From the NCBI GenBank assembly GCA_947624985.1, contig CANQMO010000019.1:1-55385 (forward strand): a DNA stretch of 55,385 nt. The letters are read 5' to 3'. Shown here in pieces: positions 7,751-18,159 of this stretch (the stretch's first letter is position 1; every line of letters starts with the position of its first letter). A program made the position numbers and the translations under genes. This DNA is from an uncultured Oscillospiraceae bacterium. GTDB taxonomy: Bacteria > Bacillota > Clostridia > Oscillospirales > Oscillospiraceae. The notes under the pieces are model-generated. The model saw only the letters and a list, made by a program, of their open reading frames with translations. It was not told the DNA's origin and made no database searches.

Positions 7751-9648
7751 GCTCTCACTCTCCTTTTACCACCCAATATCTCGGTCAGCACATAACAGAC
7801 CACCGCCGCCAGAAACAGCGTGCCCATGGCGGTCAGTCCCCGCTCATAGCCCAGCAGGATGACCACCGAATAGGCGGTAGGGCCCAGCATTTCGGTGATC
7901 TTCTTCAAAAAGCTCAGACAGGACAGGCTCCTGCCAGAATTCATGTTGGCGATGGCGGGCATCGCCAGAAAATAGTTGTTCTGCGCGCCGAAGCCAAAGC
8001 TGTCCGCCACGCCCAGGAACACCACCGCCGCCAGCGACGCCACCATGCCTCCCACCAGGCCCGCTGTAAGCAGGCCCACAGAGAAGATGATGTTATAGGC
8101 GATGTTCGCCCAGATGAGGTTCTGGGACTTGTCGATGATCTTCGCCGACAGCCACGGCCCCAGATAGACGATGAGCAGCCCGTAGATCAGCTGCGCCCGG
8201 CCCACGTCGGATACGCTCCTGCCGATACTCTCATAGTACAGCGGCAGATAGTAGCTCAGATAGGAGCCCACGATACAGGACGGGGCGATCATGAACACGG
8301 AGAAGGAGACGATCTGCAGCTTCTCCCGAATATGCAAGGGGCTCCGCTCCCGCTTTTTTTCGGTCTTTTCGTTTTTGGGGAGCACCGTGTTCTCCATCCG
8401 GATGATGAACGCGCTGCACAGCACAGTCAGCACCGTGGCCATCAGGAACACGTTCCGATAACCGAACCGCTCCGCCAGGATAGACCCTAGCGCCGAGCCG
8501 CAGTTCATCCCGGCGTAGAGCCCGGCGTTGAGCATGGAAAAGCCCCAGGTCTTTTCCTTCTCGTTCCGGCCGAACAGCGCCAGATTGCGCAGCGTCATCC
8601 AGCAAAAGCCGTACCCCAGCCCCACCACGGCCCGGGCCGCGATGAACACCAGCAGATCCGTGGCCATGGCGCTGAGGAACGTGCCCAGCGCCACCAGGGC
8701 AAGCCCCGCCATGAAGGGCAGCTTCCACCCCTTGCGGGTCAAAAGCTCCGTGGCGGCGAAGATGGCCACGCAGGTGAGCAGCGTCTCGGCGGACTGGGGC
8801 ATGCCCGCCGCCATGTTCGCGTCCATCCCGAACAGCGACGAGTGCAGCTGCTTGGCCATGATGGGGATGAAGGCCGCGGACAGACGGGAGGCAAAGTAGA
8901 ACAAAAACGCCGTCTGCCGCACAAAGTACAGGGCGGCCGGCTGGTCCTTCGTCTCCCGGCTCCGGCGTGTCACCAGGCCGATCATGCCCCACACCATCTC
9001 CACAGAGAAGAACACGGATATGACCAGCGTAGTCAGCAGATCGAGCCAGATGGAGAATATCTGCCGCGTCCTGTATTGCTCGTTGACCCAGAACACGACC
9101 TGGGAGTCGTTGATAAAGGGGAACTCATACCGCTGCATCCCCTCTTTGCCCGCCAGCAGCGCCGCCCCGGAGGACACGCGGGTGTTCCCGTCGCTGTCGA
9201 TGATATACACGCCCTCGCAGCTGGAACTGGACCGCACGGTGTCATCCAGGATCTCGCCGATCTCGTCGCTGTCCCCGGCGGTCTCCAGGCGGTTTATCAT
9301 CCGGCGCATATCGCCGTACATCTCATAGCGCAGCTGCTGGTCCTTCTGGGAATACGAGGCGAAGGAGAACGCCAGCAGGATGACCACCAGCACGGAGACC
9401 ATCATCGCCAGGATATTGCCTGTCTCCACCTCGCCGTACACATTCAGCGCCGGGCCCTTGAGGAAGAACACGGCGATCGTCACGATGGCGGCTCCGCCCA
9501 GGATGAAAATGCACAGGTGCAGCATTTGCTGGATGCTGCCGCTCTCGTTCATGTTCAGTATCCAGAGGAAAAGCAGGTCGATCATGATGACTACCACCGC
9601 TCCGATGAGCAGCGCCAGCCTTGTTCGCTTGTTTTGCACGCGTTCCAC
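7747..9648 (-). CDS. MFS transporter with N-terminal membrane-anchored sensor-like domain
   Basis: 633 residues, far longer than a normal MFS carrier (about 400). The first 230 residues hold three helices (about 12-32, 42-65, 79-97). They are followed by an extracytoplasmic stretch of about 100 residues containing YIIDSDGNTRVSSG, which resembles the core of a single-Cache sensor, and a fourth helix at about 196-220. An ordinary MFS body follows (LLVFIAARAVVGLGYGFCWM, ILAERFGYRNVFLMATVL, two halves of six helices). The sensor/transporter arrangement is unusual. It overlaps the ATP-grasp gene by 4 bp and follows the STAS gene by 14 bp. Substrate unknown. Confidence 0.83.
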   Translation of the reverse strand: MERVQNKRTRLALLIGAVVVIMIDLLFLWILNMNESGSIQQMLHLCIFILGGAAIVTIAVFFLKGPALNVYGEVETGNILAMMVSVLVVILLAFSFASYSQKDQQLRYEMYGDMRRMINRLETAGDSDEIGEILDDTVRSSSSCEGVYIIDSDGNTRVSSGAALLAGKEGMQRYEFPFINDSQVVFWVNEQYRTRQIFSIWLDLLTTLVISVFFSVEMVWGMIGLVTRRSRETKDQPAALYFVRQTAFLFYFASRLSAAFIPIMAKQLHSSLFGMDANMAAGMPQSAETLLTCVAIFAATELLTRKGWKLPFMAGLALVALGTFLSAMATDLLVFIAARAVVGLGYGFCWMTLRNLALFGRNEKEKTWGFSMLNAGLYAGMNCGSALGSILAERFGYRNVFLMATVLTVLCSAFIIRMENTVLPKNEKTEKKRERSPLHIREKLQIVSFSVFMIAPSCIVGSYLSYYLPLYYESIGRSVSDVGRAQLIYGLLIVYLGPWLSAKIIDKSQNLIWANIAYNIIFSVGLLTAGLVGGMVASLAAVVFLGVADSFGFGAQNNYFLAMPAIANMNSGRSLSCLSFLKKITEMLGPTAYSVVILLGYERGLTAMGTLFLAAVVCYVLTEILGGKRRVRA

Positions 9649-9662
9649 TGTCAGTCCGCCGT

Positions 9663-9962
9663 TCAGCCCTCGATGGTCAGGATATCCGCAAAGCCCGTGA
9701 CTTCAAATATCTCCATGATCGTCTCGTTCACGTTTTTGATCACCATGGACCCCTGCTTGTTCATGACCTTCTGGGCGCTCAAGAGCACACGCAGCCCCGC
9801 CGAGGACAGATACTCCAGCCCCGCGAAGTCCAGCGCAAGCTCCGTGACGCCGTCCACGCTCTGCTTCAGCTCCGCCTCCAGCTGGGGCGCGGTGGTGGTG
9901 TCCAGCCGGCCCTCCAGGGCCAGGTCCAGATGGGAACCATTCTGATTTTTCGTGATAGTCAT
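9663..9962 (-). CDS. STAS-domain anti-anti-sigma-type protein 1
   Basis: A 99-residue single STAS domain of the RsbV/SpoIIAA type. It has LEGRLDTTTAPQLEAEL, ELALDFAGLEYLSSAGLRVL and a C-terminal helix ending in FADILTIEG. The phosphorylatable serine of the family corresponds to S54 in YLSSAGLRVL. In partner switches such proteins are phosphorylated by an RsbW-type kinase and dephosphorylated by an RsbU/SpoIIE phosphatase; the receptor at 4279-6807 has both. No sigma factor is encoded nearby. It is very similar to the STAS protein at 19766-20062. It starts 34 bp after the NCS2 gene with a good GGAGG-type ribosome site. Confidence 0.93.
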   Translation of the reverse strand: MTITKNQNGSHLDLALEGRLDTTTAPQLEAELKQSVDGVTELALDFAGLEYLSSAGLRVLLSAQKVMNKQGSMVIKNVNETIMEIFEVTGFADILTIEG

Positions 9963-9996
9963 CGTTTTCTTCCTCCTTTGTTTTTCGTAACAGTTT

Positions 9997-11403
9997 TTAA
10001 TGCGTCACAAAGAACATGACGGCAAAGAGCGCCGCGATCACCCATGTTCCCGCTTTTACGTTCTTTGCCTTTCCGGTAAACACGCTGATAAGCGTATAAG
10101 AGATCACGCCGAAGGCAATGCCGTAAGAGATATTGTAGGTCATAGGCATCATCGCCAAAGTCAGAAACGCCGGGACCGCCTCCTCTGTTTTCAGCCAGTC
10201 TATATTCCTGGCGCAGTTCATCATCATGATCCCCACATAGATGAGCGCCGCCGCTGTCGCGCAGCCCGGTACGAGCTTCGCGATCGGGCTCAAAAACATG
10301 CTGGCAAAAAACAGCGCCCCCGTCACCATGGCGGCCATGCCTGTCTTTCCGCCCTCCGCAATGCCTGTGGATGCCTCCACATAAGAGCTCACCGTGGATG
10401 TGCCGCAGATCGCGCCGGCCGTGGTGGCTATGGCGTCGGCAAGCATCGCCTTGTCCATGTTGGGCACTTCCCCCTCTTTGGTCAGAAGATCTCCCCTGGC
10501 ACAGGCTCCATACAGGGTGCCGATCGTATCAAACATATCCACCAGACAGAACGCGAGGGCAGTCGTTATGATCAATATGGCAAGCTCCACCCTGCTGTGA
10601 TCGGCCAGATAGGGAGAAAAATCAAGGCCCTCCGTAAAGACCCTGCCAAACGCATGCCTGCCAAAGTCCCCAAACGCCGCGAACGGGTCAAAATTCAGCT
10701 CGGCTGTAAAACCATTATAAAATCCGGGAACAGTTAAACCGAGAAGGTAATACAGCGCCGTTCCCCCCAGTATGCCCCAGAGCACAGCGCCCTTTACCCG
10801 CTTACATGTCAGGACCGCGATCGCGATCAAAGCGGAAAGTGTGACAAGCATCGGCATGATGTCCTTCCACGCCACATTTCCGGAAAGAAGGTTGAAAGAG
10901 GCAAGGCCCACATAGGTGGATGGATCTGCCACCACGATCCCGGAATCCTTCAGCCCGATGAAGGCGATAAACAGCCCGACTCCCGCGGGGATCGACACTC
11001 TTACCGCCGTCGGGATCGCCTCAAATACTTTCTTTCGCAGTCCTGTCACCGTGAGCAGTATGAACAGGATCCCATCAAGCAAAACGAGTACCAGGGCATT
11101 GGCATAGCTGAGCCCAAAGCCGAAGCACACCGTATAGACAAAGAAGGCATTGGCGCCCATGGCGGACGCCTGCGCCAGCGGCAGATTCGCCAGAAGCCCT
11201 ATCAGCACCGTCCCGATACAGGCGGAGATCGCCGTCGCGATATAGATCGCGTTGTAGGAAACCCCCGGAAGCTCCGCAAACATGCTGGAATTGACCATGA
11301 GGATATATGCCATGGTCATAAAGGTCGTAACGCCCGCCAGAACTTCCGTTTTTGCTGTAGAGCCAGCTTCCTTTACATGAAAAAATTTTTCCGGTGATAA
11401 CAT
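9997..11403 (-). CDS. NCS2/AzgA-type purine permease
   Basis: 468 residues. The pattern is that of the AzgA/PbuG adenine/guanine/hypoxanthine permeases: EKFFHVKEAGSTAKTEVLAG, VTTFMTMAYILMVN, AQASAMGANAFFVYTVCF, and TSTVSSYVEASTGIAEGGKTG in the middle. It is more canonical than the two NCS2 genes at the end of the block and is the best candidate for a true purine importer. It has the longest untranslated gap in the block before it (79 bp), so an internal promoter is possible, though I see no convincing one. Confidence 0.93.
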   Translation of the reverse strand: MLSPEKFFHVKEAGSTAKTEVLAGVTTFMTMAYILMVNSSMFAELPGVSYNAIYIATAISACIGTVLIGLLANLPLAQASAMGANAFFVYTVCFGFGLSYANALVLVLLDGILFILLTVTGLRKKVFEAIPTAVRVSIPAGVGLFIAFIGLKDSGIVVADPSTYVGLASFNLLSGNVAWKDIMPMLVTLSALIAIAVLTCKRVKGAVLWGILGGTALYYLLGLTVPGFYNGFTAELNFDPFAAFGDFGRHAFGRVFTEGLDFSPYLADHSRVELAILIITTALAFCLVDMFDTIGTLYGACARGDLLTKEGEVPNMDKAMLADAIATTAGAICGTSTVSSYVEASTGIAEGGKTGMAAMVTGALFFASMFLSPIAKLVPGCATAAALIYVGIMMMNCARNIDWLKTEEAVPAFLTLAMMPMTYNISYGIAFGVISYTLISVFTGKAKNVKAGTWVIAALFAVMFFVTH

Positions 11404-11482
11404 CAGTCCTTGCTCCTCTCTCTTTCTTTTTCAAAAATTATTTGGTGTTGTGTCTCCTTTTAATTTGTTCGTTTCTCCTTTT

Positions 11483-13069
11483 TTATGTCCGGCTTCTCAG
11501 GGTATCCATGTCCAGCATATCCAGCGAACCGCCCAGGTCCGTCAGGGCCATCTGCAGGCAGAACAGGTCCGACGACGTGGCGATGAATTCCAATATCACG
11601 TTCAGGGCCGTTATGATGGCCACGCCCTCCATCGGTATGCCCAGCTGGGTGAACAGCAGCGTGTAGCACGTCAGCGCCGACCCCGGCACCGGCGGGGCCG
11701 CGATGGCCAACATCACGCAGATGAAAAGCGCCGTCAGCAGCCACGCGGGGGTGATGGCCACGCCGTATACCTCCGCCATACAAAGGCTGGCGACCAGAAA
11801 CATCACCACCGCGCCGGGCATATAGATGACCTGCCCCAGGGGGATGCCGAAGCGGGTGATCTTCTCATGTATGCCCAGCCGCCTTTCGCAGCACTCCTGG
11901 TTGGTGGGAAAGGCTGCCACGGAGGACGCGGTGGTCAGGCCGATGAGGAAGGTGGGCATGGTCTTTTTGAGCACTGTCACGGGCCCGACCTTCCACCGCA
12001 GGCACACCAAAGCCAGGCTGCACGCCATCATTACCGCCGTGCCCAGGACTATGACGGGGAGGAGCTTATAGGACTTGGCCAGGAGCCGGAACCCGCCCTC
12101 CAGGAACATATTAAAGACACTGCCGAACACGAACACGGGCACCAGAGAGCTGACCGCCTCCATGATGAGCTGGACCACATAGTTGGACTGCTCTATGAAC
12201 GTGGCTGCCACGGAGACCTTCTCTCCCAGAAGCAGCAGCGCTATGCCGATGAGCACCGCCACGAAGATGATCTGCAGGGGGTTGCCCTCCGTGAAGGGGG
12301 TGAAGAAGTTGGCCGGCACGATGTCCAGCACCATGTCCAACAGTTCCGACGGGTCGAAGGCACGGCCGCCCCCCGCGGCTATGGGGAAGAAGGGCAGCAC
12401 GGCCGCCCCCGCGATGATCCCCAATACGACCGTGAACAGAATGAGCTTGGCGATCATCCGTTTGCCGATCCGGCCAAAGGAGGCCACGTCGCCAATGCAG
12501 CATATACCCCAGGTCACCGACAGGAAGATCATAGGGCCGGATATGGCGGTGAGAAGGCCCATGAAGGTATTGAACACCGGGGTGACCAGTTTATCCGAAA
12601 GCGCGAGGCGCGCCGCCTCCGGCAGGAAACGGCACAGATAGCCCAGCGCCACCGCCAGCACCAGGGCGGCGGCCAGGGAGCCCATGAGGGAGCGCTTTTT
12701 CCGCTTGGGGGTGAACAGGACGCGGTTGACCCCGTCCTTGTACTGCCACAGGGGCGCCAGGCCCATCTGGGCCATCATGCCCGTCAGCGCGCCGCTGTCG
12801 GGCTGGTCCTCCTCCGAAAAGGGGGCCAGGGACGGGCCGGACAGAGAAAGCTCCACCCGCAGGGCGCGAAAACGCCGGCGGCAGCGCAGGGTGAATCCCT
12901 CCGCCGTCCCCTCGTCCCGGTACCGCAGCAGCGCCTCCTCCAGAGCCAGCCGGACCCGGAGGGCGTTCTTCCGCTCCACCTTGGCCGCCGTGAGAAAATC
13001 ATAGGCGGCCTCCCCGGCATCATCGATGCCGGGCCCGGTCAGTTCATATCTCTCTTCTGTGTTTTCCAT
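11483..13069 (-). CDS. RsbW-like (pseudo)HATPase domain fused to SDF cation:dicarboxylate/amino-acid symporter
   Basis: 528 residues. Residues about 6-123 form a soluble domain with the layout of an anti-sigma HATPase: RVRLALEEALLR in the N-box position, SGPSLAPF at the G1 position, TGMMAQMGLAPLW, and a final strand YKDGVNRVLF. The receptor's genuine HATPase ends with YKDGQNILTV. The N-box asparagine is replaced by arginine, so kinase activity is unlikely. From about 127 on it is a sodium:dicarboxylate symporter (SDF/DAACS) with eight hydrophobic segments, LIGLTTASSVAAFPTN (serine-rich reentrant loop) and PPVPGSALTCYTLLF. It is closely similar to the next gene upstream. The start at 13069 is chosen by matching the paralogue; an in-frame ATG at 13075 lies just before it. 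Confidence 0.88.
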   Translation of the reverse strand: MENTEERYELTGPGIDDAGEAAYDFLTAAKVERKNALRVRLALEEALLRYRDEGTAEGFTLRCRRRFRALRVELSLSGPSLAPFSEEDQPDSGALTGMMAQMGLAPLWQYKDGVNRVLFTPKRKKRSLMGSLAAALVLAVALGYLCRFLPEAARLALSDKLVTPVFNTFMGLLTAISGPMIFLSVTWGICCIGDVASFGRIGKRMIAKLILFTVVLGIIAGAAVLPFFPIAAGGGRAFDPSELLDMVLDIVPANFFTPFTEGNPLQIIFVAVLIGIALLLLGEKVSVAATFIEQSNYVVQLIMEAVSSLVPVFVFGSVFNMFLEGGFRLLAKSYKLLPVIVLGTAVMMACSLALVCLRWKVGPVTVLKKTMPTFLIGLTTASSVAAFPTNQECCERRLGIHEKITRFGIPLGQVIYMPGAVVMFLVASLCMAEVYGVAITPAWLLTALFICVMLAIAAPPVPGSALTCYTLLFTQLGIPMEGVAIITALNVILEFIATSSDLFCLQMALTDLGGSLDMLDMDTLRSRT

Positions 13070-13124
13070 AGGCATTCCTCTTAAAATACGAAGTCCGATA
13101 GGTATTTCCGATTTCTTTCCCCCT

Positions 13125-14715
13125 TCACGTCCGGCTTCTCAGGGCATCCACGTCCAGCATATCCAGCGAGCCGCCCAGGTCCGTCAGCGCCGTCTGCAGG
13201 CCGAACAGGTTCAGCGCCGTGGCGAGAAACTCCAGTATCACGTTCAATGCCGTCATGATGGCCACGGCCTCCATGGGTATGCCCAGCTGGGTGAACAGCA
13301 GCGTGAAGCAGGTGAGCGCCGACCCCGGCACCGGCGGGGCCGCGATGGCCAGCATCACGGAGATGAACAGCGCCGTCAGCAGCCACGCGGGCGTGATGGC
13401 CACGCCGTATGTCTCCGCCATGCACAGGCCTGCCACCAGATGCAGCACCGCCGCGCCGGGCATATAGATGACCTGCCCCAGGGGGATGCCGAAGCGGGTT
13501 ATCTTCTCGTCTATGCCCAGCTGCCTTTCGCAGCACTCCTGGTTGGTGGGATAGGCCGCCACGGAGGACGCGGTGCTCAGGCCGATGAGGAAGGTGGGCA
13601 TGGTCTTTTTCAGCACCGTTATGGGCCCGACCTTCCACCGCAGGCACACCAGGGCCAGACAGCATACCATTACCACCCCCATCCCCAGCACCACGACGGG
13701 GACGATCTTATAGGACCGGGCCAGGAGCCGGAACCCGTCTCCCAAGAACATATTAAAGACGCTGCAGAACACGAACACGGGGACCAGAGAGCTGATCGCC
13801 TCCATGATGAGCTGGACCACGTAGTTGGACTCCTCTATGAACGTAGCCGCCACGGAGACCTTCTCCCCCAAAAGCAGCAGCGCCACACCGATGAGCACCG
13901 CCACGAAGATGATCTGCAGGGGGTTGTCCTCCGTGAAGGGGGTGAAGAAGTTGGCCGGCACGATGTCCAGCACCATGTCCATCAGCTCCGATGGGTCGAA
14001 GGCCTGGCCGCCCCCCGCGGCCATGGGGAAGAAGGGCAGCACGGCCGCCCCCGCGGCGACCGACAATACGACGGTGAGCAGGATGAACTTGGCGATCATC
14101 CGTTTCCCGATGCGGCCGAAGGAGGCCACGTCGCCGATACAGCAGATACCCCATGTCACCGAGAGGAATATCATGGGCCCGGATACGGCGGTGAGTAAGC
14201 CCATAAAGGTGTCGAAAACAGGCGTGACCAGCTTATCCGCTAGCACCAGCCGGACCGCCTCCGGCAGGAAACGGCACAGATAGCCCAGCGCCACCGCCAG
14301 CACCAGGGCGGCGGCCAGTGAGCCCATGAGGGAGCGCTTTTTCCGCTTGGGGGTGAACAAGACGCGGTTCGTCCCGTCCTTGTACTGCCACAGGGGCGCA
14401 AGGCCCATCTGGGCCATCATGCCTGTCAGCGCGCCGCTGTCGGGTCCGTCCTCCTCCGATAAGGGGTCCAGGGATGGGCCGGGCACGATGAGCTCCACCC
14501 GCGGGGCGCGAAAACGCCGACGGCAGCGGAGGGTGAACCCCCCCCCGCTTGTCATCCTCGTCCCGGTAGCGAAGCAGCGCCTCCTCCAGAGCCAGCCGGA
14601 CCCGGAGGGCGTTCTTCCGCTCCACTTTGGCGGCCGTGAGGAAGTTGTAAGCCACCTCCCCGGCGGCGTCGATCCCGGGCCCGGTCAGCTCATATCTCTC
14701 TTCTGTGTTTTCCAT
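13125..14715 (-). pseudogene. Second pseudo-HATPase/SDF symporter, frameshifted at a G9 tract (possibly phase-variable)
   Basis: A tandem near-copy of the gene at 11483-13069. The first frame (from ATG 14715) encodes MENTEERYELTGPGIDAAGE and the N-box-like LALEEALLRYRDE. It then runs into nine consecutive G on the minus strand (C run 14538-14546) and goes out of frame. The second frame resumes with FTLRCRRRFRAPRVEL and continues intact through the whole SDF transporter to 13125. Losing one G (eight) restores a single reading frame with the residue pattern of the paralogue. A second, unlikely start is the internal ATG at 14555. Either the tract is a phase-variation switch, or the gene is broken, or there is a homopolymer sequencing error. 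The N-box Asn is again Arg. Confidence 0.8.
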
Positions 14716-14730
14716 AGGGATCCTTCTCCA

Positions 14731-17700
14731 TTAAAATACAACGGTCACTGTGTTGACCCCGTCGGCATAGGCGTGCGCGCTGCTCTTGGTCCGGCTGAGA
14801 GCCAGAGCCGTGCTGATCTCATCTCCCTGCGTCAGCGGATCGAACTTGTCCCCGCTCCAGCGGATAACGGCTTCGCATTCGCTTCCGTCTTCACTGCAAA
14901 GGGCGTCGAAGCTCAGGCCGCACCCGTCGTCCGGCAAGGCCGGCAGTATGCTCGTCACGCACAGCTCTTCAAAGATCTGCTGATACTTGAGCGACTGGGG
15001 CGCGCCCAGCAGCTGCTTGCGGGCAAAGCGGTCGATGTCGGTCGCCGCACCGATAAAGTCAAACTCCTTGGATGCAATATCGATATGGAGGGTCTTCAGG
15101 CGGTGGACGAACGCCCGGCAGCGGTCGGTCTTCGGGTGATCATACACCTGCTCCGGCGTTCCTTCCTCGTAAACGATGCCTTCGTCCATGTAAAATACCC
15201 GCGTGGATACATCCCGGGCAAACTTCATCTCGTGCGTAACGATAAGCATGGTCAGCCCTTGCTCGGCCAGGCTGCGGATGACCGCCAGCACCTCTCCCAC
15301 CATGGTGGGGTCCAGCGCGCTGGTCGGCTCGTCAAACAGTACGATCTCCGGCTGCATTCCCAGCGTACGGGCAATGGCGACACGCTGTTTTTGGCCGCCG
15401 GAAAGCTCGTCCGGGTAGTTGAGCGCCTTTTCCGCTAATCCCACCTTGGCCAGCAGACGCATGCCCCGTTCATAGGCCTCCTGCCGGGTGCAGCCAAGTA
15501 GCTCTACCGGCCCCAGCATGATATTTTCGATCACCGTCAGATGGGCGAACAGGTTGAAGCTCTGGAATACCATTCCCATGCGGCGGCGCACGGCGCCGAG
15601 CTGCGCCGGCTTCACGCCGGTCACCGGCTGGCCAAACACCTCGATCTCGCCTTCCGTGGGCGTTTCCAATCGGTTGATGCAACGCAGGAAGGTGCTCTTG
15701 CCCGTACCGGAAGGTCCGATGATGGAGATGACGTCCCCCCGGTTTATGACGGCGTTGACATCCTTTATGGGCGTCGCGTTGGGAAAAACCTTCTTCAAAT
15801 GGGAGATGGTGATCACCGGTCCCCCGTTTTGCGCGGCCTTCGGTCCTTCCGGGATCTCCGGCAGGGAAACTTCCCTGTCGACTCCCTTCGGTTCCCGGCG
15901 CCGGCGGCGGGGGTCGATCTTCCTTTCCACCAGTCCCAGCAGAGAGGTCAGGCACCATGCCAGCAGGAAATACAGGACCGCGGTCAAGATCAGCGGGAAA
16001 AACGCCTCAAAGGTACGGCTGCGGATAAGGTCGGTCACCTTGGTCAGGTCCTGCACCGCGATATACCCCACCACAGACGTCATTTTCACCATGGAGATGA
16101 ATTCGCCCTTGTATACCGGCAGGATATGCCGCGCCGCCTGGGGCGCGATGATCTTTGTAAAGGTCTTGACCCGTCCAAAGCCCATGGCGGACGCCGCTTC
16201 CCACTGGCCGGCGTCCACGGCGTCGATACCGGTGCGGATCATTTCGGAAACATAGACGCCAAAATTGATGGTGAAGCCGATGATGGCCACGACGACCCCA
16301 TCCAGTCTTGCGCCGGCGAATACGACGTAGAACAGTACCATCAGCAGCACCAGCACAGGGATACCCTGGATCAGCCGGACAAAGGCCGCCGCGATCCCGG
16401 ACGCAATCTTGCTGCGGCTGCGGCGCAGCAGACACAGACCGAAGCCCAGCACCGTGCCGAACAGAGCCGAAAAGAGCGATATGACGAACGTGACAGCCAA
16501 GCCGGAGAGGATCATTTGCCACCGGTTTTCCTGGATGAAATTCTTATAAAAGCTGTTTTCCAGTCCGGCCCAGAAGCCCGTTTCTTCCGCTTCTACAGCC
16601 ATGCCCATATCTTCGCCCCGGACCACGAGCGCCAGGCCGCCCACATAGTGGGTGGTGGGGAAATCGATGCTCGCCTTCCGCTCATCGGTGATGCTCATGG
16701 CGCCGGATACGATATCCGCCCGGCCGCTGTTCAGCATCTGGATCAGCGAATTGAAGGTGCTTTGGGTGATCTCCAGCTTCATCCCCAGCTCTTTGGCGAT
16801 GAGCGAGACCAGCTCCACCTCATAGCCAAGGGACTGGCCGTTCCCGCCCGCATAGCTCATAGGCTCCAGCGTGGGGTCATGGGCATACCGCAGGGTGCCG
16901 TTGGGCGCGTCATATTCCCCTACATCAATGGTCTTTTTGCTGTCGTCGGCGCTCAGCCATTTTTCCCGCAGGGCGTCCAGCGTGCCATCGGCCGTATATC
17001 TTTCAATGATAGCGCTTATATCATCCGTCAGCGGGCTGTCCTTTTGCAGGCCCAGGCCGTAGGTGTCCGGCGCCACCGTCTCGGGGAACACCGCCAGATC
17101 GGGCTGCCTGACCGCCGCCAGCTGGGCAACGGGCATATCGAGGGCCACGGCGTCCAGCGTGCCCGACTGCAACGCCAGAAGCAGAGCGGAAGCATCATCG
17201 TAATACTGAAATTCACAGCCGCTGACCACAGCGCTCATAAGCTCGTTGGAAATGCTGCCCGACATGACGCCCACGGTCGTACCGGCAAAATCCTGGAGCG
17301 TCTGGAAGCGGACAGCGTTTTGGCCGCGATTGGCTACCACCGCCACCACGCCGCCGGTGTAATCCGGGTCGGCGAAGTTCACGCTTTCCGCCCGTTCCTC
17401 CGTCACGGTCAGGCCGACGGCCGACACGTCGTACACACCGGTGGCAAGACCCGCGAAAATGGACGATATCTCCACGCTGGTCACATCCAGCCCATAGCCA
17501 TAGGCCTTGCAGAAGCGGGCCATGATGTCGATGTCATACCCGACGACCTGGCCATTCAGGATATAGCAGAAGGGCGCCAAGTCCGTTTTCACCGCCATGT
17601 GGATGACGCCGTTGTCCGCCGGGAAGGCCGTCCAGTCCTCCACCACCTTTTTGCTCTCGTCGGCGCCCAGCCAGATGCCGTCGATCTCCTCCAGGGTGCC

Positions 17701-18159
17701 GTCCGCCTTGATCTGCTCCAAATATTCGTTATACTCGTCCCGCAGCGCCGCGCCCCGGTCAGTCTTCGCAAAAGCGGCGGCGTAGCTCTCATCCACCAGC
17801 ACGTCGGACAGATAGGTCACCGCCGGGCTTTCCACGCACAGCATACGGGCAATGGGTTCGTCCATCAAAAAGCCGGCGATCTTCCCCTGCTCCACCGCCA
17901 GCGCCAGGTCCGGGACCTTGTCATAATACTGCTTGTCCGCGTCCTCGATGAGCTCGTCGGTGAGCACGTCAAAGCTGGAGCCGGTCAACACGCCGATGGC
18001 CTGTCCGTCCAGCTGACGGATATCGGTTATCTGCTCGCTTTCCCCGCCGCCGCTTTTCGCACAGCCTCCGAGAAGCAGGCTGATAAGCAGGACCGGCAGG
18101 ATCAGGTAAAGGCAGAATTTCCTATTATGCTTTCTGAAAAATTGATTGTTTTTCATCAT
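14731..18159 (-). CDS. Amino-acid ABC transporter in one chain: binding lobes, permease, ATPase and C-terminal pseudo-HATPase
   Basis: 1142 residues. A lipoprotein signal ends at C33 (LLLGGC). Residues about 38-525 are SBP_bac_3 material, apparently a C-lobe, a full two-lobe module and a final N-lobe ([23 protein letters not shown]). Residues about 529-750 form a HisM/GlnP-type permease ([17 protein letters not shown]). Residues 782-1018 are a GlnQ-type ATPase with Walker A GPSGTGKS at 815-822, LSGGQKQ at 919-925 and [10 protein letters not shown]. The last 120 residues again look like an RsbW-type fold: QIFEELCVT at the N-box, WSGDKFDPL at 1101-1109 and [10 protein letters not shown] at 1131-1140, with Thr where Asn is needed. 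Its start overlaps the upstream stop (ATGA). Confidence 0.9.
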   Translation of the reverse strand: MMKNNQFFRKHNRKFCLYLILPVLLISLLLGGCAKSGGGESEQITDIRQLDGQAIGVLTGSSFDVLTDELIEDADKQYYDKVPDLALAVEQGKIAGFLMDEPIARMLCVESPAVTYLSDVLVDESYAAAFAKTDRGAALRDEYNEYLEQIKADGTLEEIDGIWLGADESKKVVEDWTAFPADNGVIHMAVKTDLAPFCYILNGQVVGYDIDIMARFCKAYGYGLDVTSVEISSIFAGLATGVYDVSAVGLTVTEERAESVNFADPDYTGGVVAVVANRGQNAVRFQTLQDFAGTTVGVMSGSISNELMSAVVSGCEFQYYDDASALLLALQSGTLDAVALDMPVAQLAAVRQPDLAVFPETVAPDTYGLGLQKDSPLTDDISAIIERYTADGTLDALREKWLSADDSKKTIDVGEYDAPNGTLRYAHDPTLEPMSYAGGNGQSLGYEVELVSLIAKELGMKLEITQSTFNSLIQMLNSGRADIVSGAMSITDERKASIDFPTTHYVGGLALVVRGEDMGMAVEAEETGFWAGLENSFYKNFIQENRWQMILSGLAVTFVISLFSALFGTVLGFGLCLLRRSRSKIASGIAAAFVRLIQGIPVLVLLMVLFYVVFAGARLDGVVVAIIGFTINFGVYVSEMIRTGIDAVDAGQWEAASAMGFGRVKTFTKIIAPQAARHILPVYKGEFISMVKMTSVVGYIAVQDLTKVTDLIRSRTFEAFFPLILTAVLYFLLAWCLTSLLGLVERKIDPRRRRREPKGVDREVSLPEIPEGPKAAQNGGPVITISHLKKVFPNATPIKDVNAVINRGDVISIIGPSGTGKSTFLRCINRLETPTEGEIEVFGQPVTGVKPAQLGAVRRRMGMVFQSFNLFAHLTVIENIMLGPVELLGCTRQEAYERGMRLLAKVGLAEKALNYPDELSGGQKQRVAIARTLGMQPEIVLFDEPTSALDPTMVGEVLAVIRSLAEQGLTMLIVTHEMKFARDVSTRVFYMDEGIVYEEGTPEQVYDHPKTDRCRAFVHRLKTLHIDIASKEFDFIGAATDIDRFARKQLLGAPQSLKYQQIFEELCVTSILPALPDDGCGLSFDALCSEDGSECEAVIRWSGDKFDPLTQGDEISTALALSRTKSSAHAYADGVNTVTVVF

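Noticed and set aside
11404-11482. Possible purine riboswitch before the NCS2 gene
   Set aside because: The gap is too short for a purine aptamer plus expression platform, and no conserved aptamer core is visible.
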